Shown here: piece after piece, positions 9,474-17,737 of the stretch
Numbering within the stretch: the first letter of the stretch is position 1
Layout: each line of letters begins with the position of its first letter
Notes under the pieces: model-generated
The model's database searches: none
Told to the model about the DNA's origin: nothing
Seen by the model: only the letters and a program-made list of their open reading frames with translations
Program-made: the position numbers and the translations under genes
Source of the DNA: Rubrivirga sp. SAORIC476
GTDB lineage: Bacteria > Bacteroidota > Rhodothermia > Rhodothermales > Rubricoccaceae
Direction: 5' to 3'
Length of the DNA stretch: 64,000 nt
Assembly (NCBI RefSeq): GCF_002283555.1
Contig: NZ_MVOI01000004.1
Coordinates: forward strand, 62,001-126,000

Positions 9474-9532
9474 CCCCGCTGGGGGATTCGCCGCTCGTCG
9501 GTTGAAGATCCAGCGGAGCGCGCCCAGGCGCT

Positions 9533-9553
9533 CGCCGACCCCCGCGGTCGGCG
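9533..9553 (+). other. 8-bp inverted repeat between the two tRNA genes
   Basis: CGCCGACC at 9533-9540 pairs with GGTCGGCG at 9546-9553 across a 5-base loop. No U tract follows, but a TAGATT box at 9555-9560, 15 bases before tRNA-Asp, could be that gene's -10 element. The stem may end the tRNA-Phe transcript or be an operator; which is not decidable by eye. Confidence 0.4.
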
Positions 9554-9574
9554 GTAGATTGGGCACACCGATTC

Positions 9575-9648
9575 GGCCCGGTAGTTCAGTTGGTTAGAAC
9601 GCCTGCCTGTCACGCAGGAGGTCGCGAGTTCAAGTCTCGTCCGGGTCG
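9575..9648 (+). tRNA. tRNA-Asp (GTC)
   Basis: A 74-nt cloverleaf with acceptor stem GGCCCGG/CCGGGTC, D arm GTTC...GAAC, anticodon stem CCTGC/GCAGG enclosing CTGTCAC with anticodon GTC, T arm GCGAG/CTCGT and the expected G73 discriminator. The 3' CCA is not encoded. Confidence 0.98.
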
Positions 9649-9659
9649 CCATCGACGAA

Positions 9660-9691
9660 CGCCCCCGCTTCTCCGGAAGCGGGGGCGTTTT
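9660..9691 (+). terminator. rho-independent terminator after tRNA-Asp
   Basis: A perfect 12-bp stem (CGCCCCCGCTTC / GAAGCGGGGGCG) with a TCCG loop, followed by TTTT at 9688-9691. It begins 12 bases after the tRNA and is the clearest classical terminator in the window. Confidence 0.92.
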
Positions 9692-9776
9692 CGTGTCTGG
9701 TCGCACGCCTCGATGCCGAGGTGGACCCGGCGAGGGCACCAGAAGAGCGAGTGCCGCTCGCTTCAGGCTCTCCCGC

Positions 9777-10646
9777 CTAAAAGACGCCGCCCTGGCCCCA
9801 CGAGAGCTTGCTCCGGATGGTGCGGAAGTAGTCCCGGTCGGGGAGCGTCACGAGGCGGACCACATGCTCAGACCGCCGGATGCGCACCGTGACGCCGCCG
9901 TCCAGCAACGTCGAGACCCCGTCGCAGGCGAAGGCAAACGGGTGGCCCCGCGTCTCGACCCGGAGCACCAGCTCGGCGTTGCAGGGCAGCACGATGGGTC
10001 GCGCGGTGAGCGTGTGCGGCGCGATGGGCGCGACCACGATCGTCTCGGAGCCGGGTACCAGGATCGGGCCGCCGACGGACAGTGCGTAAGCCGTTGAGCC
10101 AGTCGGGGTGGCCACCACGAGGCCGTCGGCCCAGTAGGTGTTCAGAAACGCGCCGTCGACCGTGGCCTCGACCTGGATCATGCTCGTCGTGCCCGACTTG
10201 TCGACGACGACATCGTTGAGCGCCCACGTCGGCGTGTCGCCGAGGTCGGGGGCGTCGACCTCGACATCGAGCGTCATCCGCTCCTCGACGCCGGTCCGCC
10301 CCGCCTCGATCGCTTCGATGGTCGCCCAAACCTCAGAAACCTCCGCCTTGGTCAGAAACCCCAGCCGTCCGATGTTGACGCCGAGGATCGGGACCCCGTC
10401 GGCGTGGTGCGCGGTCCGCAGCAGGGTGCCGTCGCCACCGAAGGAGAGGAGGAGGTCGGCGCCGTCTGCCGGGGTGTCGGTGGCGTGCGCCATCGCATGC
10501 GCGGACAGGCCGCGGTCCCGGAGGCCAGCGGCCAGCGGCTCGGCGAGGCGGAAGGGGAGGCCCTCCGCGGCCAGGGAGTCCACGAGCGCGCTGAGCGGCT
10601 GCCAGAGCGCGTCTTTCGTGGGGTTGCCAGTAATGCCGTAGGTCAT
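9777..10646 (-). CDS. nadK: NAD kinase
   Basis: Phosphorylates NAD to NADP in the cytoplasm. The protein has 289 residues, normal for the family. It shows the diagnostic GGDGTLLR motif near residue 70, the following NIGRLGFLT strand, the ALNDVV segment (NE/D motif), the GSTAYALSVGGP glycine-rich motif and the PIAPHTLTARP stretch. It is transcribed divergently from the flavoprotein at 10721, with 74 bp between the two starts. Its product could supply NADP for zwf, encoded further along. Confidence 0.96.
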   Translation of the reverse strand: MTYGITGNPTKDALWQPLSALVDSLAAEGLPFRLAEPLAAGLRDRGLSAHAMAHATDTPADGADLLLSFGGDGTLLRTAHHADGVPILGVNIGRLGFLTKAEVSEVWATIEAIEAGRTGVEERMTLDVEVDAPDLGDTPTWALNDVVVDKSGTTSMIQVEATVDGAFLNTYWADGLVVATPTGSTAYALSVGGPILVPGSETIVVAPIAPHTLTARPIVLPCNAELVLRVETRGHPFAFACDGVSTLLDGGVTVRIRRSEHVVRLVTLPDRDYFRTIRSKLSWGQGGVF

Positions 10647-10720
10647 GGGCGCGTCGGGGGAGTCGAGCGTACGTCGTGAGCCGGGCTACGTTCTGACTCC
10701 GCCGCTCCCGCCTCCTCCTC

Positions 10721-11932
10721 ATGCACGTCGTCCTCGTCGGAAATGGCATCGCCGGCGTGACCGCGGCCCGGCACGTCCGCAAGGCCGATCCGGCGGCGCG
10801 CATCACACTCGTTTCAGGCGAGGCGCGTGAGCCGTTCGCGCGGACGGCGCTGATGTACATCTACATGGGCGTTCTCACGCAGCGCCACACGTGGCTGTAC
10901 GAGGAGCGGTTCTGGGAGGAAAACCGCATTGACCGGGTCGTCGGCCAGGCCCGCGGCCTCGACAGTGGCCGTAGCATCCTGGACGTGGATGGGGCAGCGA
11001 TTTCCTACGATCGGTTGCTGATCGCGACGGGCTCGACGCCGGTGCTGCCCGACTGGCCGGGCGTCGGTCTGACCGGCGTGCAGGGACTCTACCACCTGGC
11101 CGACCTCGACCGGATGGAAGCGGCGACGGTCGGTGTCTCCGAGGCTGTGGTGGTCGGCGGCGGCCTGATCGGGGTCGAACTGGCGGAGATGCTCCGCACG
11201 CGTGGCATCCGCGTCACCTTCCTCGTGCGCGACGCCCGCTACCTGCCGCGAACGTTTTCGGAGGCCGAGAGCGCGCTGGTCGCCGAGGCCATCCGCGCGC
11301 ACGGCGTCGACCTCCGCCTCGGTGCTGAGGTGGAACGCATCGAGGGCGACGACCGTGTCGAGGCCGTCGTCACGACCGATGGGGAGCGGCATCCGGCCGG
11401 ATTCGTCGGCGTGGGAACGGGCGTTCGGCCGAGCATCGAGTGGCTGGGCGACGCGGTCGAGACGGACCGCGGGGTGCTGGTGGACGGCGCGCTCCGCACG
11501 TCGGGGGAGGGCATCTGGGCGGCGGGCGACTGCGCGCAACTCCGCGAGCCGCCACCGGGCGTCCGCGCCATCGAGCCGATCTGGTACACGGCCCGTCTCC
11601 AGGGGGCGACGGCCGGACTCGGCATGGCGGGACGGCCCCGCCCGTATGCGCCCGGCGTGTTCTTCAACTCGGCCAAGTTCTTCGACCTCGAGTGGCAGGT
11701 CTACGGCCAGACGGGAGGGGAGGGGGGGGACTGGGAATGGACCGACGGCCGCCGCAGCGTGCGGATCCGGCACTTGCGCGGCGCAGTGATCGGGGTGAGC
11801 GCCCTCGGCGTCCGTCTCCGTCAGACAGTGTGCTCGCGCTGGATCGCCGAGCGATGGGCGGTCGACCGTGCGGTGGCAGACCTGCCGGCAGCGCGCTTCG
11901 ACCCGGAGTTTTCCTCTTTCGTCGCTACATGA
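10721..11932 (+). CDS. FAD-dependent NAD(P)H oxidoreductase (pyridine nucleotide-disulfide family)
   Basis: A 403-residue flavoprotein of the Pyr_redox_2 class, related to ferredoxin/rubredoxin and nitrite-reductase-type reductases. It has an N-terminal FAD motif GNGIAGVTAA, the ATG motif LLIATGSTP near residue 108, an NAD(P) motif VVGGGLIGVELAE near residue 147, and the second FAD contact GIWAAGDCAQL near residue 265. There is no redox CxxC pair, so it is not a disulfide reductase. Its stop overlaps an ATG of the next gene (ATGA at 11929-11932). This suggests that it passes electrons from NAD(P)H to, or takes them from, that membrane polyferredoxin. Confidence 0.87.
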   Translation: MHVVLVGNGIAGVTAARHVRKADPAARITLVSGEAREPFARTALMYIYMGVLTQRHTWLYEERFWEENRIDRVVGQARGLDSGRSILDVDGAAISYDRLLIATGSTPVLPDWPGVGLTGVQGLYHLADLDRMEAATVGVSEAVVVGGGLIGVELAEMLRTRGIRVTFLVRDARYLPRTFSEAESALVAEAIRAHGVDLRLGAEVERIEGDDRVEAVVTTDGERHPAGFVGVGTGVRPSIEWLGDAVETDRGVLVDGALRTSGEGIWAAGDCAQLREPPPGVRAIEPIWYTARLQGATAGLGMAGRPRPYAPGVFFNSAKFFDLEWQVYGQTGGEGGDWEWTDGRRSVRIRHLRGAVIGVSALGVRLRQTVCSRWIAERWAVDRAVADLPAARFDPEFSSFVAT

Positions 11933-11994
11933 GGCCCTTTGGGTGGCTGGAAGAACAAGGCACGCCGACCCCCGACACATTCAATTCCGATTCC

Positions 11995-13398
11995 ATGACC
12001 CCCTCCGGCCTCCCACTCTACAACCCCGAGGCGGACCTGTCGCTGTTCTCGAACCCGGCGTTCCGACCGACGGGACTCCAGCGGTTGGGCCTCGTAGGCG
12101 TGGCCGTCGGGGTGGCGGCGTGCGTGGTGGCGCTCGCGAGTGGGCTCGGCGCGGCGCACCCGCTGGCGTTCGGCGTGACGGCGCTGCTCGGTCTTGGCGG
12201 CGGGGGCGTGCTGTATGCGCTCGGCGGGCTCGCCCATCCGGCAGGCGTCCGCACGGAGGGGACGATGGTGTCTTCGAACGAGGCACGCGGCGCCGTCGGT
12301 TGGGCGATCGGACTGGCGCTGACGGGCCTCTACGTGGTCCTTTACTTCTGGCCCGCCGGCCTGGCCGGGCTGATCCCCCTCGCCGATCCGCTGTCGCGTC
12401 TGCTCCGCGACCAGCCCGCGACGCTCGACAACGGCGGGCAGTGGTTCCTCTACACGACGCTGTACACGCTGGCGGTCGCCGTGATGGGCGTCCGCGCGCT
12501 CGTGCGGTACCGGCACAGCCGCTACCACCAGCTGCGGACACTGAGCGTCGTGTTCTTCCAGACGGTGATCGCCTTCGCGCTGCCGTTTTTCCTCGTCGCC
12601 ATCCAGCAGCCAGAGCTCTACCTCCATTACACGTGGCCGCTGGACTACGACCTGTTCTTCCCCTGGAAGATCGCAGAACTGCGCGCGGAAGGAACGCTGG
12701 GCGTCGCCATGCTGATCTGGGGCGTCGTGATGATCGCGGTCGTCACACCGGTGCTGACGTTCTTCTTCGGCAAGAGGTGGTACTGCTCGTGGGTGTGCGG
12801 CTGCGGCGGCCTCGCGGAGACGGCGGGCGACCCGTACCGCCACCTGGCCGACACGTCCACGGCGGCCTGGAAGGTGGAGCGCTGGATGGTGCACGGCATC
12901 CTCGCGGTCATCACGGCGGCGACGGTGCTGCTGGGCGTCGCCGCGGTCGCCGAGGTGGGATGGCTGGACGCAGTCGCGGGGACCGTGGGCTGGATCTACG
13001 GGCTGCTGATCGGCTCCATCTTCGCCGGGGTCGTCGGCGTCGGCTTCTATCCGATCTTCGGGACGCGGATGTGGTGTCGGTTCGGGTGCCCGATGGCGGC
13101 CATCCTGGGCCTCCAGCAGCGGTTCTTCTCGCGCTTCCGGATCACCACCAACGGCGGCCAGTGCATCTCCTGCGGCCAGTGCTCGGCGTACTGCGAGATG
13201 GGGATCGACGTGAAGGCCTACGCCCAGCGCGGTCAGAACATCGTCCGCGCCAGCTGTGTGGGATGCGGCATCTGCGCGACGGTGTGCCCGCGGGGGGTGC
13301 TGCGTCTGGAGAACGGAGCCGACACCTCGGGTGCCAGCCGGGCGGGGGTGCCGGTGAACAACCTCATCCTGGATCTCGACATTCTCCCCGACGCGTGA
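11995..13398 (+). CDS. membrane-bound polyferredoxin, NosR/NapH/CcoG-like 4Fe-4S protein
   Basis: About 467 residues with roughly seven hydrophobic segments and a C-terminal cytoplasmic iron-sulfur part. Two membrane-proximal cysteine motifs (CSWVCGCGGL and CRFGCPM) are those seen in NosR, NapH and CcoG relatives. They are followed by two 4Fe-4S clusters, CISCGQCSAYC and CVGCGICATVCPRG. The family carries electrons between a quinol or flavin donor and an acceptor at the membrane; the partner is unknown. Start 11995 follows an AT-rich leader. An in-frame ATG at 11929 overlaps the upstream stop by four bases and would add 22 residues; it is a real alternative. The upstream flavoprotein is the likely redox partner. 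Confidence 0.82.
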   Translation: MTPSGLPLYNPEADLSLFSNPAFRPTGLQRLGLVGVAVGVAACVVALASGLGAAHPLAFGVTALLGLGGGGVLYALGGLAHPAGVRTEGTMVSSNEARGAVGWAIGLALTGLYVVLYFWPAGLAGLIPLADPLSRLLRDQPATLDNGGQWFLYTTLYTLAVAVMGVRALVRYRHSRYHQLRTLSVVFFQTVIAFALPFFLVAIQQPELYLHYTWPLDYDLFFPWKIAELRAEGTLGVAMLIWGVVMIAVVTPVLTFFFGKRWYCSWVCGCGGLAETAGDPYRHLADTSTAAWKVERWMVHGILAVITAATVLLGVAAVAEVGWLDAVAGTVGWIYGLLIGSIFAGVVGVGFYPIFGTRMWCRFGCPMAAILGLQQRFFSRFRITTNGGQCISCGQCSAYCEMGIDVKAYAQRGQNIVRASCVGCGICATVCPRGVLRLENGADTSGASRAGVPVNNLILDLDILPDA

Positions 13399-13632
13399 GC
13401 GGAGCGGAGGAGCGACGGTGTGCACCGCTCTCGACCGGGTCTGTACGCTCAGCAAACCGCGTTTAGGACACCGGACGCGCGGGATCTCGTGTCCCCACAG
13501 GATTTTATGCTGACGGGGTGTCGCTTATCCGGTCCTTCATGCTAGGTTGATCCTCAATCAGAGCGTTCCGGGGTGCCCTTGGCGTGCCCGGCCGCCGAGT
13601 CGATCCTTCCCCAACACCCTCCACGGACCCTC
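13399..13632. other. 234-bp leader upstream of the curlin-like gene
   Basis: No gene is seen. GGACAC at 13466-13471 can pair with GTGTCC at 13489-13494. The segment is less GC-rich than its surroundings (for example the ATTTTATG run near 13502 and TTCATGCTAGGTTGATCC near 13535), as expected for a promoter and 5' leader. No promoter consensus could be fixed with confidence. Confidence 0.4.
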
Positions 13633-15057
13633 ATGCGTCTTCTCCCCACACTCCTGCTCGCCGCCGGCCTGACCGCCGCTGCGAGCGCCCAGTCCAATAC
13701 GGGCTCAGTGGTTGCCAGCGGCGACGCCAACGTCGCCACCATCGACCAGTCGGGCAACATCGTCAACACGGCCTCGATCGTGCAGTCGGGCGACAACAAC
13801 ACGGCGAGCCAGACGCAGGGCGCGGCCCCCGGCTTCCTGCCGCCGATTTTCTTCGATGCGACGGTCGACCAGTCGGGTGACCGAAACACCGTTACGCAGA
13901 CCCAGGGCAACCCCTTCGGCAACCCCAACTTCGGCGACACCGACAGCCGCGTGAACGCGGTCCAGAGCGGCGACGACAACTCCGCAGAGCAGACCCAGAC
14001 CAACTCGGGCTGCTGCACGGGCGGCCTGAACACGTCCGACCTCACGGTCGATCAGTCGGGCAACAACAACACGTCCGTCCAGAACCAGTACACGCTCAAC
14101 TGGGTCGGCGTCCAGGTCAACAGCGGCACGGTGATCCAGACGGGGGACGACAACACCGCCGAGCAGCAGCAGGAGGACAACTCCACCAAGACGGCCCTCA
14201 TCGACCAGAGCGGCGCCTTCAACACGGCGTTCCAGGGCCAGGATGGCAACAACAACCCCGCAGCCGGCTCGCTGGACGCCTCGGTGACCCAGTCGGGTGA
14301 CATGAACGATGTCTCCCAGTTGCAGATCGTCGCCTCGAACGCGGTCGGCCCTGTGGTGCAGGTGGCCACGGCAGATCAGTCGGGCAACAACAACGTGCTG
14401 TACCAGGAGCTGAACCACTTCGTGGGTTCGCCCTTCGGCAACGCCACGCACACCGCGACGGCCACGCAGACCGGCGACGACAACGACGGCACGCAGGTGA
14501 TCGGCCTCCTCGGCGGAGCCAGCCCGGCGGATGCGTCGATGTCTCTCGACCAGTCGGGTGACCGCAACGTCTCGACCCAGATCCAGCAGTCGGTCAACTA
14601 CGGCGGCGGCTTCAGCTTCTCGTCGGCGAGCGTCTCCCAGACGGGCGACGACAACACGGCGTCGCAGACGCAGGACGACCTCGGCGACATCGAGGCGAGC
14701 ATCACGCAGGCCGGCACGTTCAACTCGGCGACGCAGTACCAGGACGCCGAGAGCTTCGAGGGCGACCTCGACGCGACCATCTCGCAGGCGGGCACCGGCA
14801 ACGTCGCCACCCAGGACCAGCGCGTCGACGACCGTCCGGGCGTCGCGACCTTCGCGATCCACTCGGCCGACCTCACGCAGGACGGCACGATGAACACCTC
14901 GTCGCAGATCCAGTCCGGCAACGGTGGTCACACGAGCATCGCGACCCAGATCGGCGACATGAACACGTTCTCCATCATGCAGTCGGGCACGCTCGGTCAC
15001 ACGAGCACCCACACGCAGATGGGCACCAACAACAACACGACGATCGTCCAGAACTAG
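13633..15057 (+). CDS. curlin-repeat (CsgA/CsgB-like) secreted amyloid-type protein
   Basis: 474 residues with a signal peptide (LLAAGLTAAASAQ) followed by repeats over nearly the whole length. I count about 17 units with the spacing Q-x-G-x-x-N-x-x-x-x-Q, mostly written as QSGDNNTASQTQ or a variant. Regular Gln, Gly and Asn at these positions is the hallmark of curlin repeats, in which each unit forms one strand-loop-strand turn of a beta-helical fibre. CsgA has five units in about 150 residues, so this protein is much longer. Start 13633 is chosen for the signal peptide. No csgB, csgE, csgF or csgG homologue is in the window. A strong hairpin follows the stop. Confidence 0.85.
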   Translation: MRLLPTLLLAAGLTAAASAQSNTGSVVASGDANVATIDQSGNIVNTASIVQSGDNNTASQTQGAAPGFLPPIFFDATVDQSGDRNTVTQTQGNPFGNPNFGDTDSRVNAVQSGDDNSAEQTQTNSGCCTGGLNTSDLTVDQSGNNNTSVQNQYTLNWVGVQVNSGTVIQTGDDNTAEQQQEDNSTKTALIDQSGAFNTAFQGQDGNNNPAAGSLDASVTQSGDMNDVSQLQIVASNAVGPVVQVATADQSGNNNVLYQELNHFVGSPFGNATHTATATQTGDDNDGTQVIGLLGGASPADASMSLDQSGDRNVSTQIQQSVNYGGGFSFSSASVSQTGDDNTASQTQDDLGDIEASITQAGTFNSATQYQDAESFEGDLDATISQAGTGNVATQDQRVDDRPGVATFAIHSADLTQDGTMNTSSQIQSGNGGHTSIATQIGDMNTFSIMQSGTLGHTSTHTQMGTNNNTTIVQN

Positions 15058-15079
15058 GGACCCTCGACCGGTTGCTTGA

Positions 15080-15114
15080 GAGGCCCGCGGGAGACTCGCT
15101 CTCCCGCGGGCCTC
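15080..15114 (+). terminator. hairpin after the curlin-like gene
   Basis: A perfect 15-bp stem: positions 15080-15094 pair with 15100-15114 across a CTCGC loop. It lies 22 bases after the stop codon. No U tract follows, so it may act as a transcript 3' stabiliser or as a terminator without the usual U run. Confidence 0.7.
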
Positions 15115-15249
15115 GTCGCGTCTGGCGCTCCCGACGTGGCACGCTTGGGGGACGGGCACGCGGCCCTCGCCAGGAAACCAGTCTGTGAAGCACTTGTGCA
15201 GGGAGGCATTCGTGGCGACGTTGCCGAGGTCCAGTTGCCCCCTCGCGCC

Positions 15250-15732
15250 ATGCGTTTGCTGCTTCCCGTCCTCCTCTTCGTGGTCGTCCTGCTGGCGGCC
15301 TACGCGCCTGCTCCTGTTTCCCCGGTGGCGTCGCCCGAGGCGACTGTCCGCTGGGAGAACCTCCAGGTGCTCCCGGACACGCTCTCTCGCGACGCGCTCA
15401 TGGGGATCATGCGTGGCTTTACCGGCGCGCTGGGCGTCCGCTGCGACCACTGCCACGCCCGCGGGAGCGAGGGACCGCCCGATTTTCCGTCGGACGCCAA
15501 TCCCATGAAGGACGTCGCCCGCGACATGATGCGGATGACGTGGCAGATCAACACCGAGACCCTCCCGGCCATCGAGGGGCTGCAGGAGGCAGACGGGATG
15601 CAGGTCACCTGCTACACGTGCCATCGTGGGGGGACCCATCCAGCCACGAGTGCTCCTGCGGAAGGAGAGGCTGCGCCCGTGGAGCGGGACCGGAACGAGC
15701 ACCCGCACGGCGACCACGGGAGCGACGGCTGA
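15250..15732 (+). CDS. exported diheme c-type cytochrome, reaction-centre cytochrome-like
   Basis: A 160-residue protein with a hydrophobic signal sequence (LLLPVLLFVVVLLAAYAP) and two CxxCH heme-attachment motifs, CDHCH near residue 62 and CYTCH near 121. The NLQVLPD and MRGFTGALGVRC segments, and the placement of the hemes at either end, match the small c-type cytochromes annotated as photosynthetic reaction centre cytochrome c subunit-like. These are common in non-phototrophs, where they are probably periplasmic electron carriers. The His-rich tail (EHPHGDHG) may bind metal. No reaction-centre gene is present, so phototrophy should not be inferred. Confidence 0.82.
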   Translation: MRLLLPVLLFVVVLLAAYAPAPVSPVASPEATVRWENLQVLPDTLSRDALMGIMRGFTGALGVRCDHCHARGSEGPPDFPSDANPMKDVARDMMRMTWQINTETLPAIEGLQEADGMQVTCYTCHRGGTHPATSAPAEGEAAPVERDRNEHPHGDHGSDG

Positions 15733-15811
15733 ACTCATCCGCCTCGGTGCTGAGACGGGACCCTGGGCTCAGGCCGCTTCGTCAGACGCCCCTCTTCCTA
15801 CGATTGCCTCA

Positions 15812-16039
15812 ATGCCTACCCTGCCTGCTCCGCGCCCCGTCACGCCGGTCCGCGCCCTCGTGTTGTTCGTCGTCTATACGGTCGCGTTCGCGCTCGGCGG
15901 CGGGCTGGCGGCGGGCATCATGGCGTTCGTGTTCGAGGCCGTCAGCACGGAGGGCTACGACCCGACGGTCTATGCGATCACGTTCGGCGTGACCGGCTTC
16001 ATCGCGTACCGGCTGGCCCAGCGCGTGGCCGAAGGGTAG
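15812..16039 (+). CDS. small two-helix membrane protein, function unknown
   Basis: A 75-residue hydrophobic protein with two predicted membrane helices (roughly residues 14-38 and 52-68) and a short acidic loop between them. Start 15812 begins MPTLPAPRPVTPV directly before the first helix. I do not recognise a family. It lies between the cytochrome gene and comM in the same direction. Confidence 0.55.
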   Translation: MPTLPAPRPVTPVRALVLFVVYTVAFALGGGLAAGIMAFVFEAVSTEGYDPTVYAITFGVTGFIAYRLAQRVAEG

Positions 16040-16084
16040 ATCTGCGACCCTTCCGGGTCTATGGGGCGACACACCCGCCCCGAG

Positions 16085-17635
16085 ATGCTGTCGAGAGTCT
16101 GGAGCAGCGCCGTCCTCGGCGTCGACGCGCTCCCCATCGAGATCGAGACCCACACCGAGCCCAACATCCCACGCTGGACGGTGGTGGGGTTGCCGGACGG
16201 GGCCGTCCGCGAGAGCCGCGATCGGGTCTGGGCTGCGCTCAAAACGTCCGGACTGCCGACGCCGCGCGGCGCGGTGACGGTTAACCTCGCGCCCGCAGAC
16301 GTGAGGAAGGAAGGCTCGGCGTACGACCTGCCGCTCGCACTGGGGTTGCTGGCGGCCATCGGCGAGGGGCTGATCACGCAGGATGTGCTCGACGAGGTCG
16401 TGATCGTCGGAGAACTCGGCCTGGATGGTGCGGTGCGACCGGTGCGCGGCATCCTGCCGATGGCCATCGGCGCGCGTGACGATGGGCGGCGGGCGATGCT
16501 CGTCCCTCCCGAGAATGCGGCCGAGGCGGCGGTGGTGGAGGGACTGGAGGTCTACCCGGTCCGCACCCTCCAAGAAGCCTTCAACTTCCTGACGCGCGAG
16601 CGGGGGCGAGGCACGCCGGAGCCGACCCATGCCCACGTCGCCTCTGCCGTCGAAGCGGGTGGCCCCGACTTCGCGGACGTGAGGGGACAGGGGCTCGTCA
16701 AGCGGGCCCTGGAGGTCGCCGCCGCGGGCGGCCACAACGCGCTCATGGTCGGGCCGCCGGGCTCGGGCAAGACCATGCTCGCGCGCCGGCTTCCCGGCAT
16801 CCTGCCGCCGTTGTCGTCGGCCGAGGCGCTGGAAACGACCAAGATCCTTAGCGTCAGCGGGCGGTCGACCTCACGCGGGGGACTGGTGTCGGAGCGTCCG
16901 TTTCGGTCGCCGCACCACACGATCTCCAACGCGGGCCTCGTCGGCGGTGGGTCGAACCCGATGCCGGGGGAGATCTCACTGGCTCACAACGGGGTCCTGT
17001 TCCTCGACGAACTGCCTGAGTTCGACCGACCGGTGCTGGAAGTGCTGCGGCAGCCGCTGGAAGAAGGGGAGGTGACCATCGCGCGGGCGCGGGCGACGGT
17101 CCGCTACCCAGCCCGCTTCATGCTGATCGCGAGCATGAACCCGTGCCCGTGCGGCCACGCAGGCGACCCGACGCGGGCGTGCGTCTGCGCGCCGGGCCAG
17201 GTGCAGCGGTATCTCGCCAAGGTGAGTGGTCCGTTATTGGATCGGATCGATCTGCATGTCGAGGTGACGCCGGTTCCCTTCGACGACCTCAGCCGTCGGG
17301 AGGATGCCGAGCCGAGTGCGGCGGTGCGCCGGCGTGTAGAAGCCGCCCGCGAGCGCCAGGCGGTCCGCTTCGCCTCCGTCGCCGGGCGCTACTGCAACGC
17401 GCAACTGACGAGCCCCGAAGTCCGCCGCTGGTGCCGCCTGGACGACGCCGGGCGGGGCCTGCTCAAGTCGGCCCTGACGCGACTGGGCTTGTCGGCGCGG
17501 GCCCACGACCGAATCCTCAAGGTGGCGCGCACCATCGCCGACCTCGACGGCGCCGAGGCCGTCGCCCCCGCGCATGTCGCGGAGGCGATCCAGTATCGGT
17601 CGCTCGACCGGGCGGGGTGGGGCGTGGGAGGATGA
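16085..17635 (+). CDS. comM: YifB/ComM-type Mg-chelatase-like AAA+ ATPase
   Basis: A 516-residue ATPase. The N-terminal ChlI-like domain begins MLSRVWSSAVLG and includes VVGLPDGAVRESRDRV and the NLAPADVRKEGSAYDLPLALG motif. The AAA+ core starts near residue 205 with Walker A GPPGSGKTM and Walker B VLFLDELPEF, followed by the MNPCPCGH cysteine motif and a C-terminal Mg_chelatase_C part. In naturally competent bacteria ComM is a hexameric helicase that drives branch migration during integration of incoming DNA. The start at 16085 matches the family; an in-frame ATG at 16061 adds eight residues. No other competence gene is nearby. Confidence 0.93.
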   Translation: MLSRVWSSAVLGVDALPIEIETHTEPNIPRWTVVGLPDGAVRESRDRVWAALKTSGLPTPRGAVTVNLAPADVRKEGSAYDLPLALGLLAAIGEGLITQDVLDEVVIVGELGLDGAVRPVRGILPMAIGARDDGRRAMLVPPENAAEAAVVEGLEVYPVRTLQEAFNFLTRERGRGTPEPTHAHVASAVEAGGPDFADVRGQGLVKRALEVAAAGGHNALMVGPPGSGKTMLARRLPGILPPLSSAEALETTKILSVSGRSTSRGGLVSERPFRSPHHTISNAGLVGGGSNPMPGEISLAHNGVLFLDELPEFDRPVLEVLRQPLEEGEVTIARARATVRYPARFMLIASMNPCPCGHAGDPTRACVCAPGQVQRYLAKVSGPLLDRIDLHVEVTPVPFDDLSRREDAEPSAAVRRRVEAARERQAVRFASVAGRYCNAQLTSPEVRRWCRLDDAGRGLLKSALTRLGLSARAHDRILKVARTIADLDGAEAVAPAHVAEAIQYRSLDRAGWGVGG

Positions 17636-17737
17636 GAACGCTGGGGGATGACCAAAAAACCGTTTGATCCCCTGAAGCGCACGGGGAGGAGTGCCGGTCT
17701 ACCTTGCGAGCCACCCCCACTTCGGTTGATACGGCTC

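Noticed and set aside
15250-15732. Photosynthetic reaction centre gene cluster
   Set aside because: Only the diheme cytochrome resembles a reaction-centre subunit; no puf, bch or other phototrophy gene is in the window.
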